Assembly (NCBI RefSeq): GCF_044751345.1
Contig: NZ_JBIWXY010000001.1
Location: 248,001-312,000 of the forward strand
Direction: 5' to 3'
Source of the DNA: Methylobacillus methanolivorans
GTDB taxonomy: Bacteria; Pseudomonadota; Gammaproteobacteria; Burkholderiales; Methylophilaceae
Length of the DNA stretch: 64,000 bases
In this document: positions 24,958-33,696 of the stretch, piece by piece
How the letters are laid out: each line of letters starts with the position of its first letter
How positions within the stretch are numbered: position 1 is the first letter of the stretch
The notes under the pieces: model-generated
What the model saw: only the letters and a program-made list of their open reading frames with translations
The model's database searches: none
What the model was told of the DNA's origin: nothing
Position numbers and translations under genes: made by a program

Positions 24958-27180
24958 ATGGAATCACCACGTTTAATCAGTGCTTATCGCCCTTATTGGG
25001 CCAAGCGCTTCGGTACTGCCCCCATTTTACCCATGACACGCGCTGAAATGGAAAAATTGGGCTGGGATAGTTGCGACATTATTCTTGTCACCGGCGATGC
25101 TTATATTGACCACCCGAGTTTCGGCATGGCCCTGGTGGGCCGCTTGTTGGAGGCTCAGGGTTTCCGCGTTGGTATTATTGCCCAGCCAGATTGGCAATCT
25201 GCCGACCCGTTCCGCGAACTGGGTAAGCCTAACCTGTATTTTGGTATCACCGCTGGCAATATGGATTCCATGGTGAATCACTACACAGCGGACAGAAAAA
25301 TACGTTCCGATGATGCCTATACACCTGGTGCGGTAGCAGGCAAGCGCCCTGATCGCGCCATTCTTGTCTATTCCCAGCGTTGCCGAGAAGCTTTCCCTGG
25401 CGTGCCACTGGTGATAGGCAGCATTGAGGCTTCCTTGCGTCGCATCGCCCATTATGACTATTGGTCTGACAAAGTCAGGCGTTCCGTGCTGGTGGATTCC
25501 AAGGCCGATCTGCTGATTTACGGCAACGCGGAGCGGGCATTGGTTGAGATCAGCCATCGCATCGCCAAGGGCGAACTCGTGAGTGAGATTACCGATGTGC
25601 GTGGAACCGCTTACCTGCGCAAGCAGGTGCCCGAGGGATGGGAGGAGGTATCTTCCACTGCGCTGGATCGTCCAGGCAAGATCGACAAGCAGGTTGACCC
25701 GTATGCGATGGAGCCTGCCATGGAGCAAACAGGTGAATCCTGTGCTTCTACAGCGGCTGCCGCTGCGAAAAGCGGCCTGGAGCCTGGCGTGCAGGCGATT
25801 ACCATTGTACGCAAACCGAACAAGCCCAAGGCTGAACGTAGCAAGCAATTCATCCGCTTGCCGGCATTCGAGGAAGTTGCTAAAGACCCGGTGTTGTACG
25901 CACATGCTTCGCGTGTGCTTCACCTGGAAGCTAACCCCGGCAATGCTCGCGCCTTGGTACAAAGGCATGGTGACCGCGAAGTCTGGCTGAATCCGCCGCC
26001 GATTCCCTTGACCACCAAGGAGATGGACTACGTTTACGACCTGACTTATGCCCGTACGCCGCATCCTGCCTACCAAAACGAACGTATCCCCGCCTGGGAA
26101 ATGATACGGTTCTCGGTCAACATCATGCGTGGTTGCTTTGGTGGTTGTACTTTCTGCTCAATCACAGAGCACGAAGGGCGTATTATCCAGAGCCGTTCCG
26201 AAGCGTCCATCCTCAAGGAAATCGAGGAAGTGCGCGACAAGGTGGAGGGGTTCACTGGCACCATCTCCGATTTGGGTGGGCCTACGGCCAATATGTACCG
26301 TCTTGCCTGCAAGAGCGAGACGATAGAAAAGAATTGCCGCAAACTGTCCTGCGTGTTCCCAGGCATCTGCGAAAACCTCAATACCGATCATTCGCACCTG
26401 ATACAGCTATACCGCAAGGCGCGGGCGATTCCTGGCATCAAGCGCATCCAGATTGGTTCTGGCCTGCGCTATGATCTTGCAGTGAAATCGCCGGAGTATG
26501 TCAAAGAGCTGGTGCAACATCATGTGGGCGGTTACCTCAAGATCGCGCCTGAGCATTCCGAAGAGAATGTGCTCACCAAGATGATGAAGCCCGCGATGAC
26601 TGCTTATGACGAGTTCAAGGCCATGTTCGAGCAATTCTCGCGTGAGGCGGGTAAGGAGCAATACCTGATCCCTTACTTCATTGCGGCGCATCCTGGCACC
26701 ACGGATGAAGATATGCTCAACCTGGCGTTGTGGCTGAAGAAATACGATTTCAAGCTCGACCAGGTGCAGACGTTTACACCTACGCCCATGGCGATGGCCA
26801 CGGCCATGTACCACTCGGGCAAAAACCCCCTGCGTAAGGTGACGCATGACAGTGAAGACGTGCCTATCCCCAAGGCCGGTGGTGTGCGCCGATTGCACAA
26901 GGCTTTTATCCGCTATCACGACCCCAATAATTGGCCTATGCTGCGCGAAGCCCTGAAAAAAATGGGCCGTGAAGACTTGATCGGCAACGGTAAGAAGCAC
27001 TTGGTGCCAGCTTGGCAGCCGATCTTGCCCAAGGAGCAGGCCAAGGCCAATGGCAGCCGCCGTGCTGCCAAGCCTGTGGCGGCCTCCCCACGCCCGGCAA
27101 GCCGTGCACCTATATCTGGCAAGCAGCATACCCCGGCCCAGCGCTCCGGCAAGCCAGCGCGCAAGCCTGGTCGTCCATAA
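24958..27180 (+). CDS. YgiQ-family radical SAM protein
   Basis: A 740-residue radical SAM enzyme of the YgiQ family, whose reaction is unknown. The N-terminal UPF0313 domain (about 1-360) is followed by the 4Fe-4S motif CFGGCTFCS (CX3CX2C, near 389-397) and the SAM barrel. The C-terminal 45 residues are Lys/Ala/Pro/Arg-rich and low in complexity. A 270-residue plus-strand stretch before the cysteine motif includes a variable Ala/Lys linker (about 262-300). Present in many bacteria as a single gene. No neighbour points to a pathway. Confidence 0.9.
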   Translation: MESPRLISAYRPYWAKRFGTAPILPMTRAEMEKLGWDSCDIILVTGDAYIDHPSFGMALVGRLLEAQGFRVGIIAQPDWQSADPFRELGKPNLYFGITAGNMDSMVNHYTADRKIRSDDAYTPGAVAGKRPDRAILVYSQRCREAFPGVPLVIGSIEASLRRIAHYDYWSDKVRRSVLVDSKADLLIYGNAERALVEISHRIAKGELVSEITDVRGTAYLRKQVPEGWEEVSSTALDRPGKIDKQVDPYAMEPAMEQTGESCASTAAAAAKSGLEPGVQAITIVRKPNKPKAERSKQFIRLPAFEEVAKDPVLYAHASRVLHLEANPGNARALVQRHGDREVWLNPPPIPLTTKEMDYVYDLTYARTPHPAYQNERIPAWEMIRFSVNIMRGCFGGCTFCSITEHEGRIIQSRSEASILKEIEEVRDKVEGFTGTISDLGGPTANMYRLACKSETIEKNCRKLSCVFPGICENLNTDHSHLIQLYRKARAIPGIKRIQIGSGLRYDLAVKSPEYVKELVQHHVGGYLKIAPEHSEENVLTKMMKPAMTAYDEFKAMFEQFSREAGKEQYLIPYFIAAHPGTTDEDMLNLALWLKKYDFKLDQVQTFTPTPMAMATAMYHSGKNPLRKVTHDSEDVPIPKAGGVRRLHKAFIRYHDPNNWPMLREALKKMGREDLIGNGKKHLVPAWQPILPKEQAKANGSRRAAKPVAASPRPASRAPISGKQHTPAQRSGKPARKPGRP

Positions 27181-27195
27181 CACCAGGTATTTGGT

Positions 27196-28062
27196 ATGCG
27201 TTGCAAACACAGCCTCACAAATTTCTTCTTGCGAGGCTTTTTTTTCATTGCTTGTTGGTGTTCTGCAGTGGCATTGGCTGCAGGCGATGGCATGTTGTGG
27301 AAAGTGCAGGCAGAAAATGGCACGACCAGTTATTTATTTGGCACCATTCACGTCGATGATGCCAGGGTTACTGCATTGGCAGAGCCTGTCAATGTAGCGC
27401 TGGCAGCAGCCGACTTGTTCATGATGGAAGTCTTGCCTTCCGGCGATATGTCACCTTACCTCATGCCGGGTAGTTTAGAGCAGCTATTGACCGAGACCGA
27501 ACTGGAGCAAGTGTATGCTGCGGCAGAATTTCATGGTCTGCCGCATGAGATGGTCTCACACATGAAGCCGTGGTTGCTTGCCATGGTGTTTGATTTGCCC
27601 GTGGCGCAATCGCCTTATACCCTGGATATCCAGCTTTACCTGCAAGCGCAGCGCGCAGGTAAAAAGATCAAGGCATTGGAAACTCCGCAAGCGCATTTTG
27701 CGGCATTGGAGAGTATTTCATTGGATGAGCAGTTGCTGATATTGCGCAGTGTGCTCAAACGTAGCCAGGCGCAAAAAGAAAAAGATTTTGAGCTATTGAT
27801 CCAGGCTTATCTGTCAGGGGACATTCATCAGGTCGCGGCACTGGATGCCGAAATGACAGCAGATGATTTGCCAGCCAGCCTGTGGGAGAAGCTGCGCGTC
27901 AAGTTGCTGGACGAGCGTAATATGCACATGGCTGAGCATATTGCTGCTGTTGCAGGCCAGCAGTCAGTATTTGTTGCTGTCGGTGCTGCGCACTTGCCCG
28001 GTGAGCGAGGGATTATAGATTTGCTCAATCGCGCTGGTTGGGTGGTCACTCCCGTCAAATAA
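27196..28062 (+). CDS. TraB/GumN family protein
   Basis: A secreted or membrane-tethered 288-residue protein with an N-terminal hydrophobic signal (about 10-28). The TraB signature appears as SYLFGTIHVDD (about 45-55) with conserved His, and again near the end as FVAVGAAHLPGERGIIDLL (about 259-277). These GxxH motifs are proposed metal/peptidase-like sites of the Tiki/TraB superfamily. Its start lies 15 bases after the YgiQ gene. The substrate is unknown. Confidence 0.85.
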   Translation: MRCKHSLTNFFLRGFFFIACWCSAVALAAGDGMLWKVQAENGTTSYLFGTIHVDDARVTALAEPVNVALAAADLFMMEVLPSGDMSPYLMPGSLEQLLTETELEQVYAAAEFHGLPHEMVSHMKPWLLAMVFDLPVAQSPYTLDIQLYLQAQRAGKKIKALETPQAHFAALESISLDEQLLILRSVLKRSQAQKEKDFELLIQAYLSGDIHQVAALDAEMTADDLPASLWEKLRVKLLDERNMHMAEHIAAVAGQQSVFVAVGAAHLPGERGIIDLLNRAGWVVTPVK

Positions 28063-28139
28063 CGTAGATCCATACTCACTGGCTTTTCATGACGCCAAGC
28101 ACGTTATAATCAGTTCATCCTCTCCATCATGGAGCCATC

Positions 28140-28706
28140 ATGGCTGACCGTATCAATCTGCGTCCACTAGAGCGTAATGATCTTCATTTTGTGCACAAAC
28201 TCAACAATAACGACACCATCATGCGCTATTGGTTTGAAGAGCCTTATGAAGCCTATGATGAACTAGTAGCGTTGTATGACAGGCATATTCATGACCAGAA
28301 CGAGCGGCGCTTCATCATTGAGCTGGAAAATGGGGAGCTTGCAGGGCTAGTCGAGCTGGTCGAGATTAACTATATCCATAGACGTGCGGAATTCCAGATC
28401 ATCATTGCACCCGATTACCAGGGCAGGGGGTTGGCCAAGTCAGCCACGCGTATTGCAGTGGGCTATGCTTTCAGGGTGTTGAACCTGCATAAGGTGTACC
28501 TGGTGGTGGATGAGGAAAACCAGGCGGCGATTCATATCTATGAAACTTGCGGCTTTGAGGTGGAAGGCCATTTGAAACAGGAGTTTTTCTCCAATGGCTC
28601 TTACCGCGATGCCTTGCGTATGCGCTTGTTGCAGGATGATTACCTGCGCCATGTTGGCCCAGCTCCGGTCGATGCTTCTGTATTGCGGGAGTGGCAGGAT
28701 CATTGA
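28140..28706 (+). CDS. speG: Spermidine N1-acetyltransferase
   Basis: Acetylates spermidine/spermine with acetyl-CoA, preventing polyamine toxicity. The 188-residue GNAT protein matches SpeG throughout: MRYWFEEPYEAYDEL (about 30-44), HIHDQNERRFIIE (about 51-63), LVELVEINYIHRRAEFQII (about 69-87), the acetyl-CoA loop YQGRGLA (about 92-98), and VLNLHKVYLVVDEEN. GGAG lies five bases before the ATG. The acidic residues that form the allosteric polyamine site in SpeG are in the conserved blocks, though contacts were not checked one by one. Confidence 0.92.
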   Translation: MADRINLRPLERNDLHFVHKLNNNDTIMRYWFEEPYEAYDELVALYDRHIHDQNERRFIIELENGELAGLVELVEINYIHRRAEFQIIIAPDYQGRGLAKSATRIAVGYAFRVLNLHKVYLVVDEENQAAIHIYETCGFEVEGHLKQEFFSNGSYRDALRMRLLQDDYLRHVGPAPVDASVLREWQDH

Positions 28707-28734
28707 CCCTGCCGTGCTTGGTATGGCAATCAGC

Positions 28735-29049
28735 TTATGAGACCAGTTTCAGGCCGATGATGGAGGCGATCAATAGCAGCAGGAACAGTATGCGCAGCGT
28801 GCCCGCTGGATCGCCAAATAGCCAGATGCCGATGAGGGCTGTACCACAAGCGCCAATGCCGGTCCAGATGGCATAAGCCGTGCCGAGTGGAATGCCTTGC
28901 AATGCCTTGGTCAACATGGCAAAACTCAGGATGGTAAAGAAGATAAAGCCTAGAGTAGGTAAAGGCTTGCTGAAGCTTTCCGACATTTTCAGGCAGGTGG
29001 TGAAGCCGATCTCGAACACGCCTGCTAGCAATAGATATATCCACGACAT
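28735..29049 (-). CDS. gdx: SMR-family guanidinium exporter (SugE/Gdx)
   Basis: Exports guanidinium in exchange for protons. The 104-residue protein has four membrane helices with the essential Glu in GVFE (about 9-12) and the Gdx-type TAYAIWTGIGACGTALIG motif (about 56-73). The start MSWIY at 29049 matches SugE proteins and follows AAAGGG by six bases. The leader contains two hairpins with ACGA loops, the guanidine-II (mini-ykkC) riboswitch, which is strong independent support for guanidinium as the substrate. It is monocistronic. Confidence 0.93.
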   Translation of the reverse strand: MSWIYLLLAGVFEIGFTTCLKMSESFSKPLPTLGFIFFTILSFAMLTKALQGIPLGTAYAIWTGIGACGTALIGIWLFGDPAGTLRILFLLLLIASIIGLKLVS

Positions 29050-29070
29050 AGACAACCCTTTCATATGACT

Positions 29071-29115
29071 CGGGTCGTCCCGTGATAATCAGTGATGATG
29101 GGGTCGTCCCCATCA
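29071..29115 (-). promoter_or_regulatory. Guanidine-II (mini-ykkC) riboswitch upstream of gdx
   Basis: On the minus strand the leader has two hairpins with identical ACGA loops. The first is TGATGGGG-ACGA-CCCCATCA (29115-29096) and the second is CGGG-ACGA-CCCG (29082-29071), separated by 13 bases. The ribosome site AAAGGG follows the second hairpin. Twin hairpins with ACGR loops define the mini-ykkC/guanidine-II class, in which guanidine pairs the loops and frees the ribosome site. The downstream gene is a Gdx exporter, the expected target. Confidence 0.92.
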
Positions 29116-29302
29116 TATGGATACTGGGATAACATTCCGCCCAGTAAAAACGTGAAGATATTTTTTCACGCAAGGACATGCCTGTCAAATCACGGGCTGT
29201 CTCGGGATATTTAAGACCGCTAGCTTATTGCGTATATCTATTGCTCAACAGATACAAACTCACCAATAAACACCATGACAGATGGCGAGGGAAGGGAGCG
29301 TG

Positions 29303-29737
29303 CTAGGCCGAAAATTTTGCCGCCTGTGCCTCAATCGTTTCAATCGCCATGTCGAAATCCATTGATTTGTCGAAGAAGTGCTCCACGCCCAATGCATTCG
29401 CCATTTGGCGATATTGCGGATAAGCATGATTGGTCAGGATCAGGTACGCGGGGCGGGGAAATGGAAAGTTAGGCTGTTGCGTGGCCCTGATCACTTCAAA
29501 GCCATTGCCTTGGGCAAGCTCAATATCCACCAGCAGCAAGTCGAATGGCTGTTGGTAGAGTTGGGTAATAGCTTCTTCCTGGCTCAATGCCACACCTTCA
29601 AAGGATAAGCCGCTACAGTCAGACAGCATATCCATGATGGTTTCACGCAAGAGAGAAGAGTCCTCAACCAGCAAGACCCTCATGGCTTTTGCGTGCGTGT
29701 CCACCCCAGAATGTCTTTCTTTCATGATCGTATTCAT
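29303..29737 (-). CDS. Single-domain response regulator (CheY-like)
   Basis: A 144-residue receiver domain without an output domain. The phospho-acceptor Asp lies in LLLVDIELAQGNGF (Asp71), with the acidic pair in LLVEDSS, a switch Thr in YLILTNH and the conserved Lys in FFDKSMDF. Several ATG starts are possible in the first 25 codons; ATG 29737 is a middle choice. It lies between gdx and a LuxR-type regulator on the same strand. A partner kinase could be the NarX-like kinase 1.6 kb away. Target unknown. Confidence 0.82.
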   Translation of the reverse strand: MNTIMKERHSGVDTHAKAMRVLLVEDSSLLRETIMDMLSDCSGLSFEGVALSQEEAITQLYQQPFDLLLVDIELAQGNGFEVIRATQQPNFPFPRPAYLILTNHAYPQYRQMANALGVEHFFDKSMDFDMAIETIEAQAAKFSA

Positions 29738-29835
29738 AGGCTCAATAATCATTGCTTGTGAATTCTATCCGGCAGCAGGGGGGGATGCCATCCGCTATAT
29801 TCCTACATATTCTGACGTTGATTGCAGGCATGACT

Positions 29836-30468
29836 TTATGAAATCAGCTGGTTCTTTATCGCATAGTAAGTCAGGTCTGCATTGGTTTTGAGGCTCATTT
29901 TTTCCATGATGCGGGTACGGTAGGTGCTCACCGTTTTTACACTGATGCAGAGCTCTTCACCAATTTCCGTTGCGCTCAGGCCGCTGGCAAGCTTGAAAAA
30001 TACCTGGAATTCACGATCAGAAAGGGTTTCATGCAGCAGCTTCTCGGAAGGGTTGCTCAATTCGTTGGTCATGAGTTCGGCCAGCTCTGCCGAAATGTAG
30101 CGTTTGCCATTGGCAACAGTACGGATGGCCTTGATGATCTCATCCGAGTCAGCATCCTTGGACAAATAACCTTTGCAACCGCTGCGCATGAGGTTAAGCG
30201 CATATTGTTCCTCGCCATAACCACTGAGTATCAAAACAGGTAACTCTGGTGCGACATGACGTAAGTCGTGCAAGGTATCTACGCCATTCTTGTCGGGCAT
30301 GGCTATATCCATGACGATGGCATCGTATTGGTTGCTGCGCACCAACTTGATCGCTTCCAGGCCTGAAGCTGCTTCGCCGGCCACTTCAAGGTCGGATTCC
30401 AGCTCAATCAGGTTACGCAGGCCTTGGCGCACAATGTTGTGGTCATCAACTAATAATATTTTTTTCAT
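29836..30468 (-). CDS. LuxR/NarL-family response regulator (UvrY/GacA-like)
   Basis: A 210-residue two-domain transcription regulator. The receiver has Asp8/Asp9 and phospho-acceptor Asp54 (VMDIAMPDKNG). The C-terminal LuxR helix-turn-helix spans about 145-205 (LSATEIGEELCISVKTVSTY). The start MKKILLVDD at 30468 is preferred over a 25-codon extension without resemblance. The domain order resembles UvrY/GacA/FimZ. The HisKA_3 kinase at 31355 is of the type that pairs with NarL-family regulators, so they may form one system around two small stress genes. Confidence 0.88.
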   Translation of the reverse strand: MKKILLVDDHNIVRQGLRNLIELESDLEVAGEAASGLEAIKLVRSNQYDAIVMDIAMPDKNGVDTLHDLRHVAPELPVLILSGYGEEQYALNLMRSGCKGYLSKDADSDEIIKAIRTVANGKRYISAELAELMTNELSNPSEKLLHETLSDREFQVFFKLASGLSATEIGEELCISVKTVSTYRTRIMEKMSLKTNADLTYYAIKNQLIS

Positions 30469-30588
30469 GAGTGCTGACGATTCCTTGTCATTGGTTTCTC
30501 TGGTGCTTGATACTAAGATGGCTTGCCAGTCTCTGCAAGCCATCCTCTAAATCATTGTCTTGATTGTTCAGGACTGAACAGCAAACTC

Positions 30589-30999
30589 TTAATCATCCTT
30601 GCTTAAGGCATAACCAACCAGAACGCCCGCACCCACTGCTAGCGATAGCGTCAGCAATGAGCGCTTGCGCAGCCATTTGCGTGACTGGGTGCGACTAGTC
30701 TTGAGGGCTTGTGACAGCTCTTTGTCCAGTGATTCAGACCATGATGAGAAGTTTTCTGTCAGTTGTTCAATGACGTGCTCGGTTGTGCTTCCATGGACAT
30801 CAGGGTCCAGTACGTCCTTGAGGCTTTCAAGGAGAGCGATGGCTTCTTTCTTGCTGTCCCTAGCCTTGCTTTCCAGCTTGCGGCCAATCTTGCGTACAGA
30901 TGCCTTACCCGCTTTTGCGCTGTCGCTTAATGCTTCTTGCGCGGTTTCAGCCAGCTCTGCTGCGTTTTCCTTGATTTCTTGTGTGTTGCTATTGAACAT
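30589..30999 (-). CDS. DUF883 family protein (ElaB/YqjD-like)
   Basis: A 136-residue tail-anchored protein. Long amphipathic Ala/Glu/Lys-rich helices (about 8-100) precede one C-terminal membrane helix with glycines (SLAVGAGVLVGYAL, about 120-133). This layout is that of ElaB/YqjD, inner-membrane proteins that bind ribosomes in stationary phase in E. coli. It lies with DUF1328 and two response regulators on the minus strand; this grouping is common for envelope- or osmotic-stress genes. Function here is inferred. Confidence 0.8.
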   Translation of the reverse strand: MFNSNTQEIKENAAELAETAQEALSDSAKAGKASVRKIGRKLESKARDSKKEAIALLESLKDVLDPDVHGSTTEHVIEQLTENFSSWSESLDKELSQALKTSRTQSRKWLRKRSLLTLSLAVGAGVLVGYALSKDD

Positions 31000-31071
31000 G
31001 CCTTACTCCAATGCTGTCTATGGGGGGATTTTGGTGAATTTTGTTGTGATGTTACAAGTGCAGATGCCTGA

Positions 31072-31239
31072 TTAACGCTTATGCAAAATACCAGCAATCA
31101 GCGAGACGATCGTAATAATCAGGAAAACAAAGAACAGGATCTTGGCAATTTCTGCCGCGCCTGCGGCGATACCACTAAAGCCGAAGAACGCTGCAATCAA
31201 GGCAATCACAAAAAAGATCACTGAATAATGCAACATCAT
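31072..31239 (-). CDS. DUF1328 small membrane protein (YtjA family)
   Basis: A 55-residue protein with two hydrophobic helices split by a Gly/Ala-rich turn: MMLHYSVIFFVIALIAAFF then GFSGIAAGAAEIAKILFFVF, and a C-terminal ILHKR. The pattern is characteristic of DUF1328/YtjA. Start ATG 31239 follows AAGGAGAAA directly. Family members are small inner-membrane proteins often induced by stress; the activity is not known. It sits back to back with the histidine kinase and before DUF883. Confidence 0.85.
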   Translation of the reverse strand: MMLHYSVIFFVIALIAAFFGFSGIAAGAAEIAKILFFVFLIITIVSLIAGILHKR

Positions 31240-31305
31240 TTTCTCCTTGGTTGTTTGATGTACGGTTTACACTGTAGGCTCCTCACCATTCACGAATTAG
31301 CAGAC

Positions 31306-31320
31306 AGCGACTGAATCGCT
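31306..31320. repeat. Short dyad between DUF1328 and histidine kinase genes
   Basis: AGCGA-CTGAA-TCGCT forms a five-base perfect dyad that extends outward with a one-base bulge (GAC / GTC) in the divergent promoter region. It could be a regulator half-site pair. Short and unsupported by a second copy. Confidence 0.2.
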
Positions 31321-31354
31321 TGTCAGAAAATACTTACATGACGTTTGGAAATCG

Positions 31355-32770
31355 ATGAATATCAAGGCCATAGCTAACAATATCAATGCATGGGGTGAGG
31401 GCATCGTTCGCAGACTCGGGGGGCGGGTGCTGGCTATCCTGTTTGCCTCCATGATCCTTGCGTTAATTTCCGTGATGTTTACTGATGCATGGCTGGTTGA
31501 GCTGGAGCAGCAGAACGCGCAGTTAAGCCAGGTGCAACGTAATATCAATGGGTTGCAGGAGCTGCGCACCAGCCTCAATCTTGCAGAGAGCGCCCAGCGG
31601 GGTTATTTGTTGAGTCAGCGCAAGGAGCTGGTGGAGACCTTTAACCAAGCAATTGAGGAGTCACGTCGCCATATCCGCAAGATTGAAGGCTTGTTTACCA
31701 GTCAAAGTGTCGCCATGCGGGACAAGCAGGAGCAGGGGTGGGTGATCGCCTTGAGTGCAATACTGGAAGCCAAGAATGTCGAAATGAAGATGGCGATTTC
31801 ATTATTGCAGGCTGGCAAGGTGGATGAGGCCATGCAAGTGGTCAAGCTTGATCAAGGCATGATTGAGATGGCGCGCTTCATGCAGTATTCGCAGACGTTG
31901 CTGGACCAACAGTACGAGGCTCGGGAAAAACTGGTGATCAAGCGTGAGCAGACCATCGTCATTACCCGGATTGCATTGGTAGGTACGGCGTTGATCTTAT
32001 TACTGCTGGTGATCTTGGTGATTCGCCAATTGGTACAGGAAATGAACAGCCGCGATCATTTGCGCCAGCAATTGATACGTGATTGCGCAGCCTATGAGGA
32101 ACGTATTAGCAGTAATTCCCATATGATGAAAACGCTGGCGCTGGATTATCAATCTGATGTCGAGCGCGCACGCCAAAAACTGGCGCGTGACCTGCATGAT
32201 GAGTTGGGCTCGATTCTCACGGCCACCAAGATGGATATTTCATGGACGATACGCCGGGTCAAGGATAGCGCGCCTGATGTTGTCGAAAAGCTAGAGAAGA
32301 CCATGCGATACTTGAATCAAGGTATTCAGTTCAAGCGCCAGGTGGTGCAAAACCTGCATCCCTCGATCATTACGACAATAGGTTTCTGGCCTGCGCTGAA
32401 ATCGCTGATTGAGGATATGGCAGAACGCAATGATTGGGAACTGGATATTATCCTGCCGGACGGGCAGATGCAGCTGCCCGAAACGCTGGGTTTGATTGCT
32501 TACCGTGTCGTGCAGGAAAGCCTGAATAATGCCAGCAAATACGCCTATGCGACCAAGGTGTCAGTGCATATGGTGGATGAGCTGGATTACCTCAAGCTGG
32601 AAATTGAAGATAATGGTGTGGGCGTTGATCTCGCCAAGACGGTGGCAAGCACTCATGGTCTTTCTGGTATTCGTAACCGCATCATGGCGATAGGGGGGCG
32701 CGTGGATATTACCAGCGCCCCTAACCAAGGTTTTCACCTGCTGGCGATCATTCCTACCAAGCTGTCGTAG
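31355..32770 (+). CDS. Sensor histidine kinase (HisKA_3, NarX-like)
   Basis: A 471-residue membrane kinase. Two membrane helices (about 25-45 and 205-228) flank a helical periplasmic domain that looks like CHASE3. The dimerisation/phospho-acceptor motif is KLARDLHDELGSILTATKMD, the HisKA_3 type that pairs with NarL/LuxR regulators. The ATPase domain has the N box (VVQESLNNASKYA) and G boxes DNGVGVDL and GLSGIRNR. It is divergent from DUF1328-DUF883 and the LuxR-type regulator, its probable partner. The signal is unknown. Confidence 0.88.
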   Translation: MNIKAIANNINAWGEGIVRRLGGRVLAILFASMILALISVMFTDAWLVELEQQNAQLSQVQRNINGLQELRTSLNLAESAQRGYLLSQRKELVETFNQAIEESRRHIRKIEGLFTSQSVAMRDKQEQGWVIALSAILEAKNVEMKMAISLLQAGKVDEAMQVVKLDQGMIEMARFMQYSQTLLDQQYEAREKLVIKREQTIVITRIALVGTALILLLLVILVIRQLVQEMNSRDHLRQQLIRDCAAYEERISSNSHMMKTLALDYQSDVERARQKLARDLHDELGSILTATKMDISWTIRRVKDSAPDVVEKLEKTMRYLNQGIQFKRQVVQNLHPSIITTIGFWPALKSLIEDMAERNDWELDIILPDGQMQLPETLGLIAYRVVQESLNNASKYAYATKVSVHMVDELDYLKLEIEDNGVGVDLAKTVASTHGLSGIRNRIMAIGGRVDITSAPNQGFHLLAIIPTKLS

Positions 32771-32777
32771 TGTCAGC

Positions 32778-33470
32778 CTAGAAACGCAGGAACAGCGAAG
32801 TCGACAGGATATGGTTCATGCGGTCAAAGCTATTGCCGCGTACATATTGATTGACATAGCCGATCTCGAACCTGGCATTCGAGGCCGCTTGCCATGCCAC
32901 GCCGGCAAAGGCACGGTTCTGGTCAAAGCCACTGAGAGCACCCCAATCCGTGCTGCGCGTGCTGACGAACAACTCATCCCATATCAGCCAGCTCAGCGAT
33001 TCGGAGCCTTCGATTTTCTTGATCGCGCGTACCAGTTGGCGTACACGGTGTCCTGTGTCATTGCCAATATCAAAATTACGCTGTTCCAGCCGGGTGCGGC
33101 TGGTGATGACGATCCCGTTTGCCGTAGGTGGGAAGGTGTACATGAACTGCTGCCACCAGCGTTGTTCGTGATTAGTACCTTGTGCGGTGTGTGTCCTGAC
33201 GTCGGCATAACCCAGCCAGATACTGGCTCGGTCTGAAATCCAGTAGTTGATGGCGGGGCGGATGATGGTTTGGTCGTGCTCTCGACCTTCTTCTTTCAGG
33301 CGAGGTTGTAGCTCTGCGTACCAGCCCACATGATTTTCCTTCGACACCATGCCTTCCATGGTCAGATTGATCCAGAAGCGACCATCTTCCTCGACTTCGG
33401 CGTGTGCCAAGCTGCTGGCACCCAGCGTGGCCATCAGCAACCCGTGCATCAGGCGTGTATTCAATTTCAT
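32778..33470 (-). CDS. DUF2490 outer-membrane protein
   Basis: A 230-residue protein with a signal peptide ending SSLAHA and many alternating aromatic/polar strands ending in FLRF, a beta-barrel-type C-terminus. The WYAELQPRL and RLEQR segments match DUF2490, a family of predicted outer-membrane barrels of unknown function. It converges with the histidine kinase gene, with only seven bases between stops. It is divergent from the EF-hand/BON gene across a palindrome. Confidence 0.78.
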   Translation of the reverse strand: MKLNTRLMHGLLMATLGASSLAHAEVEEDGRFWINLTMEGMVSKENHVGWYAELQPRLKEEGREHDQTIIRPAINYWISDRASIWLGYADVRTHTAQGTNHEQRWWQQFMYTFPPTANGIVITSRTRLEQRNFDIGNDTGHRVRQLVRAIKKIEGSESLSWLIWDELFVSTRSTDWGALSGFDQNRAFAGVAWQAASNARFEIGYVNQYVRGNSFDRMNHILSTSLFLRF

Positions 33471-33493
33471 GCAAATTCCTTGTTGTGACTCAA

Positions 33494-33519
33494 GCCATAG
33501 TCTTTACGACTACTATGGC
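33494..33519. repeat. Perfect palindrome between DUF2490 and EF-hand/BON genes
   Basis: GCCATAGT and ACTATGGC form a perfect eight-base dyad with a 10-base centre, 24 bases upstream of the DUF2490 start and about 180 bases before the EF-hand/BON gene. Its location in a divergent promoter suggests an operator. No T-run follows on either strand, so a terminator is unlikely. Confidence 0.4.
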
Positions 33520-33696
33520 AAATTGTTGAGGGGGGACTGTACCTTACACATGTAAAAAACGCGAATCTAAAGAGGCATGAAGTGTCAGTTGCTTCTGACA
33601 TGATGTGTAGCGATAGGCCGACGGTGATGGCTGTCGGAAGACATTACCATGCAGTCATGGGTAGTCATTTATCGTTGTACTTTTGAGGAGAGTAAT

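Noticed and set aside
25027..26076. 349-codon minus-strand frame inside the YgiQ gene
   Set aside because: Antisense shadow of a conserved radical SAM gene; composition is not protein-like and no start signal is visible.
26407..27210. 267-codon minus-strand frame opposite the end of the YgiQ gene
   Set aside because: Antisense shadow with Arg/His-rich low-order sequence and no family resemblance.
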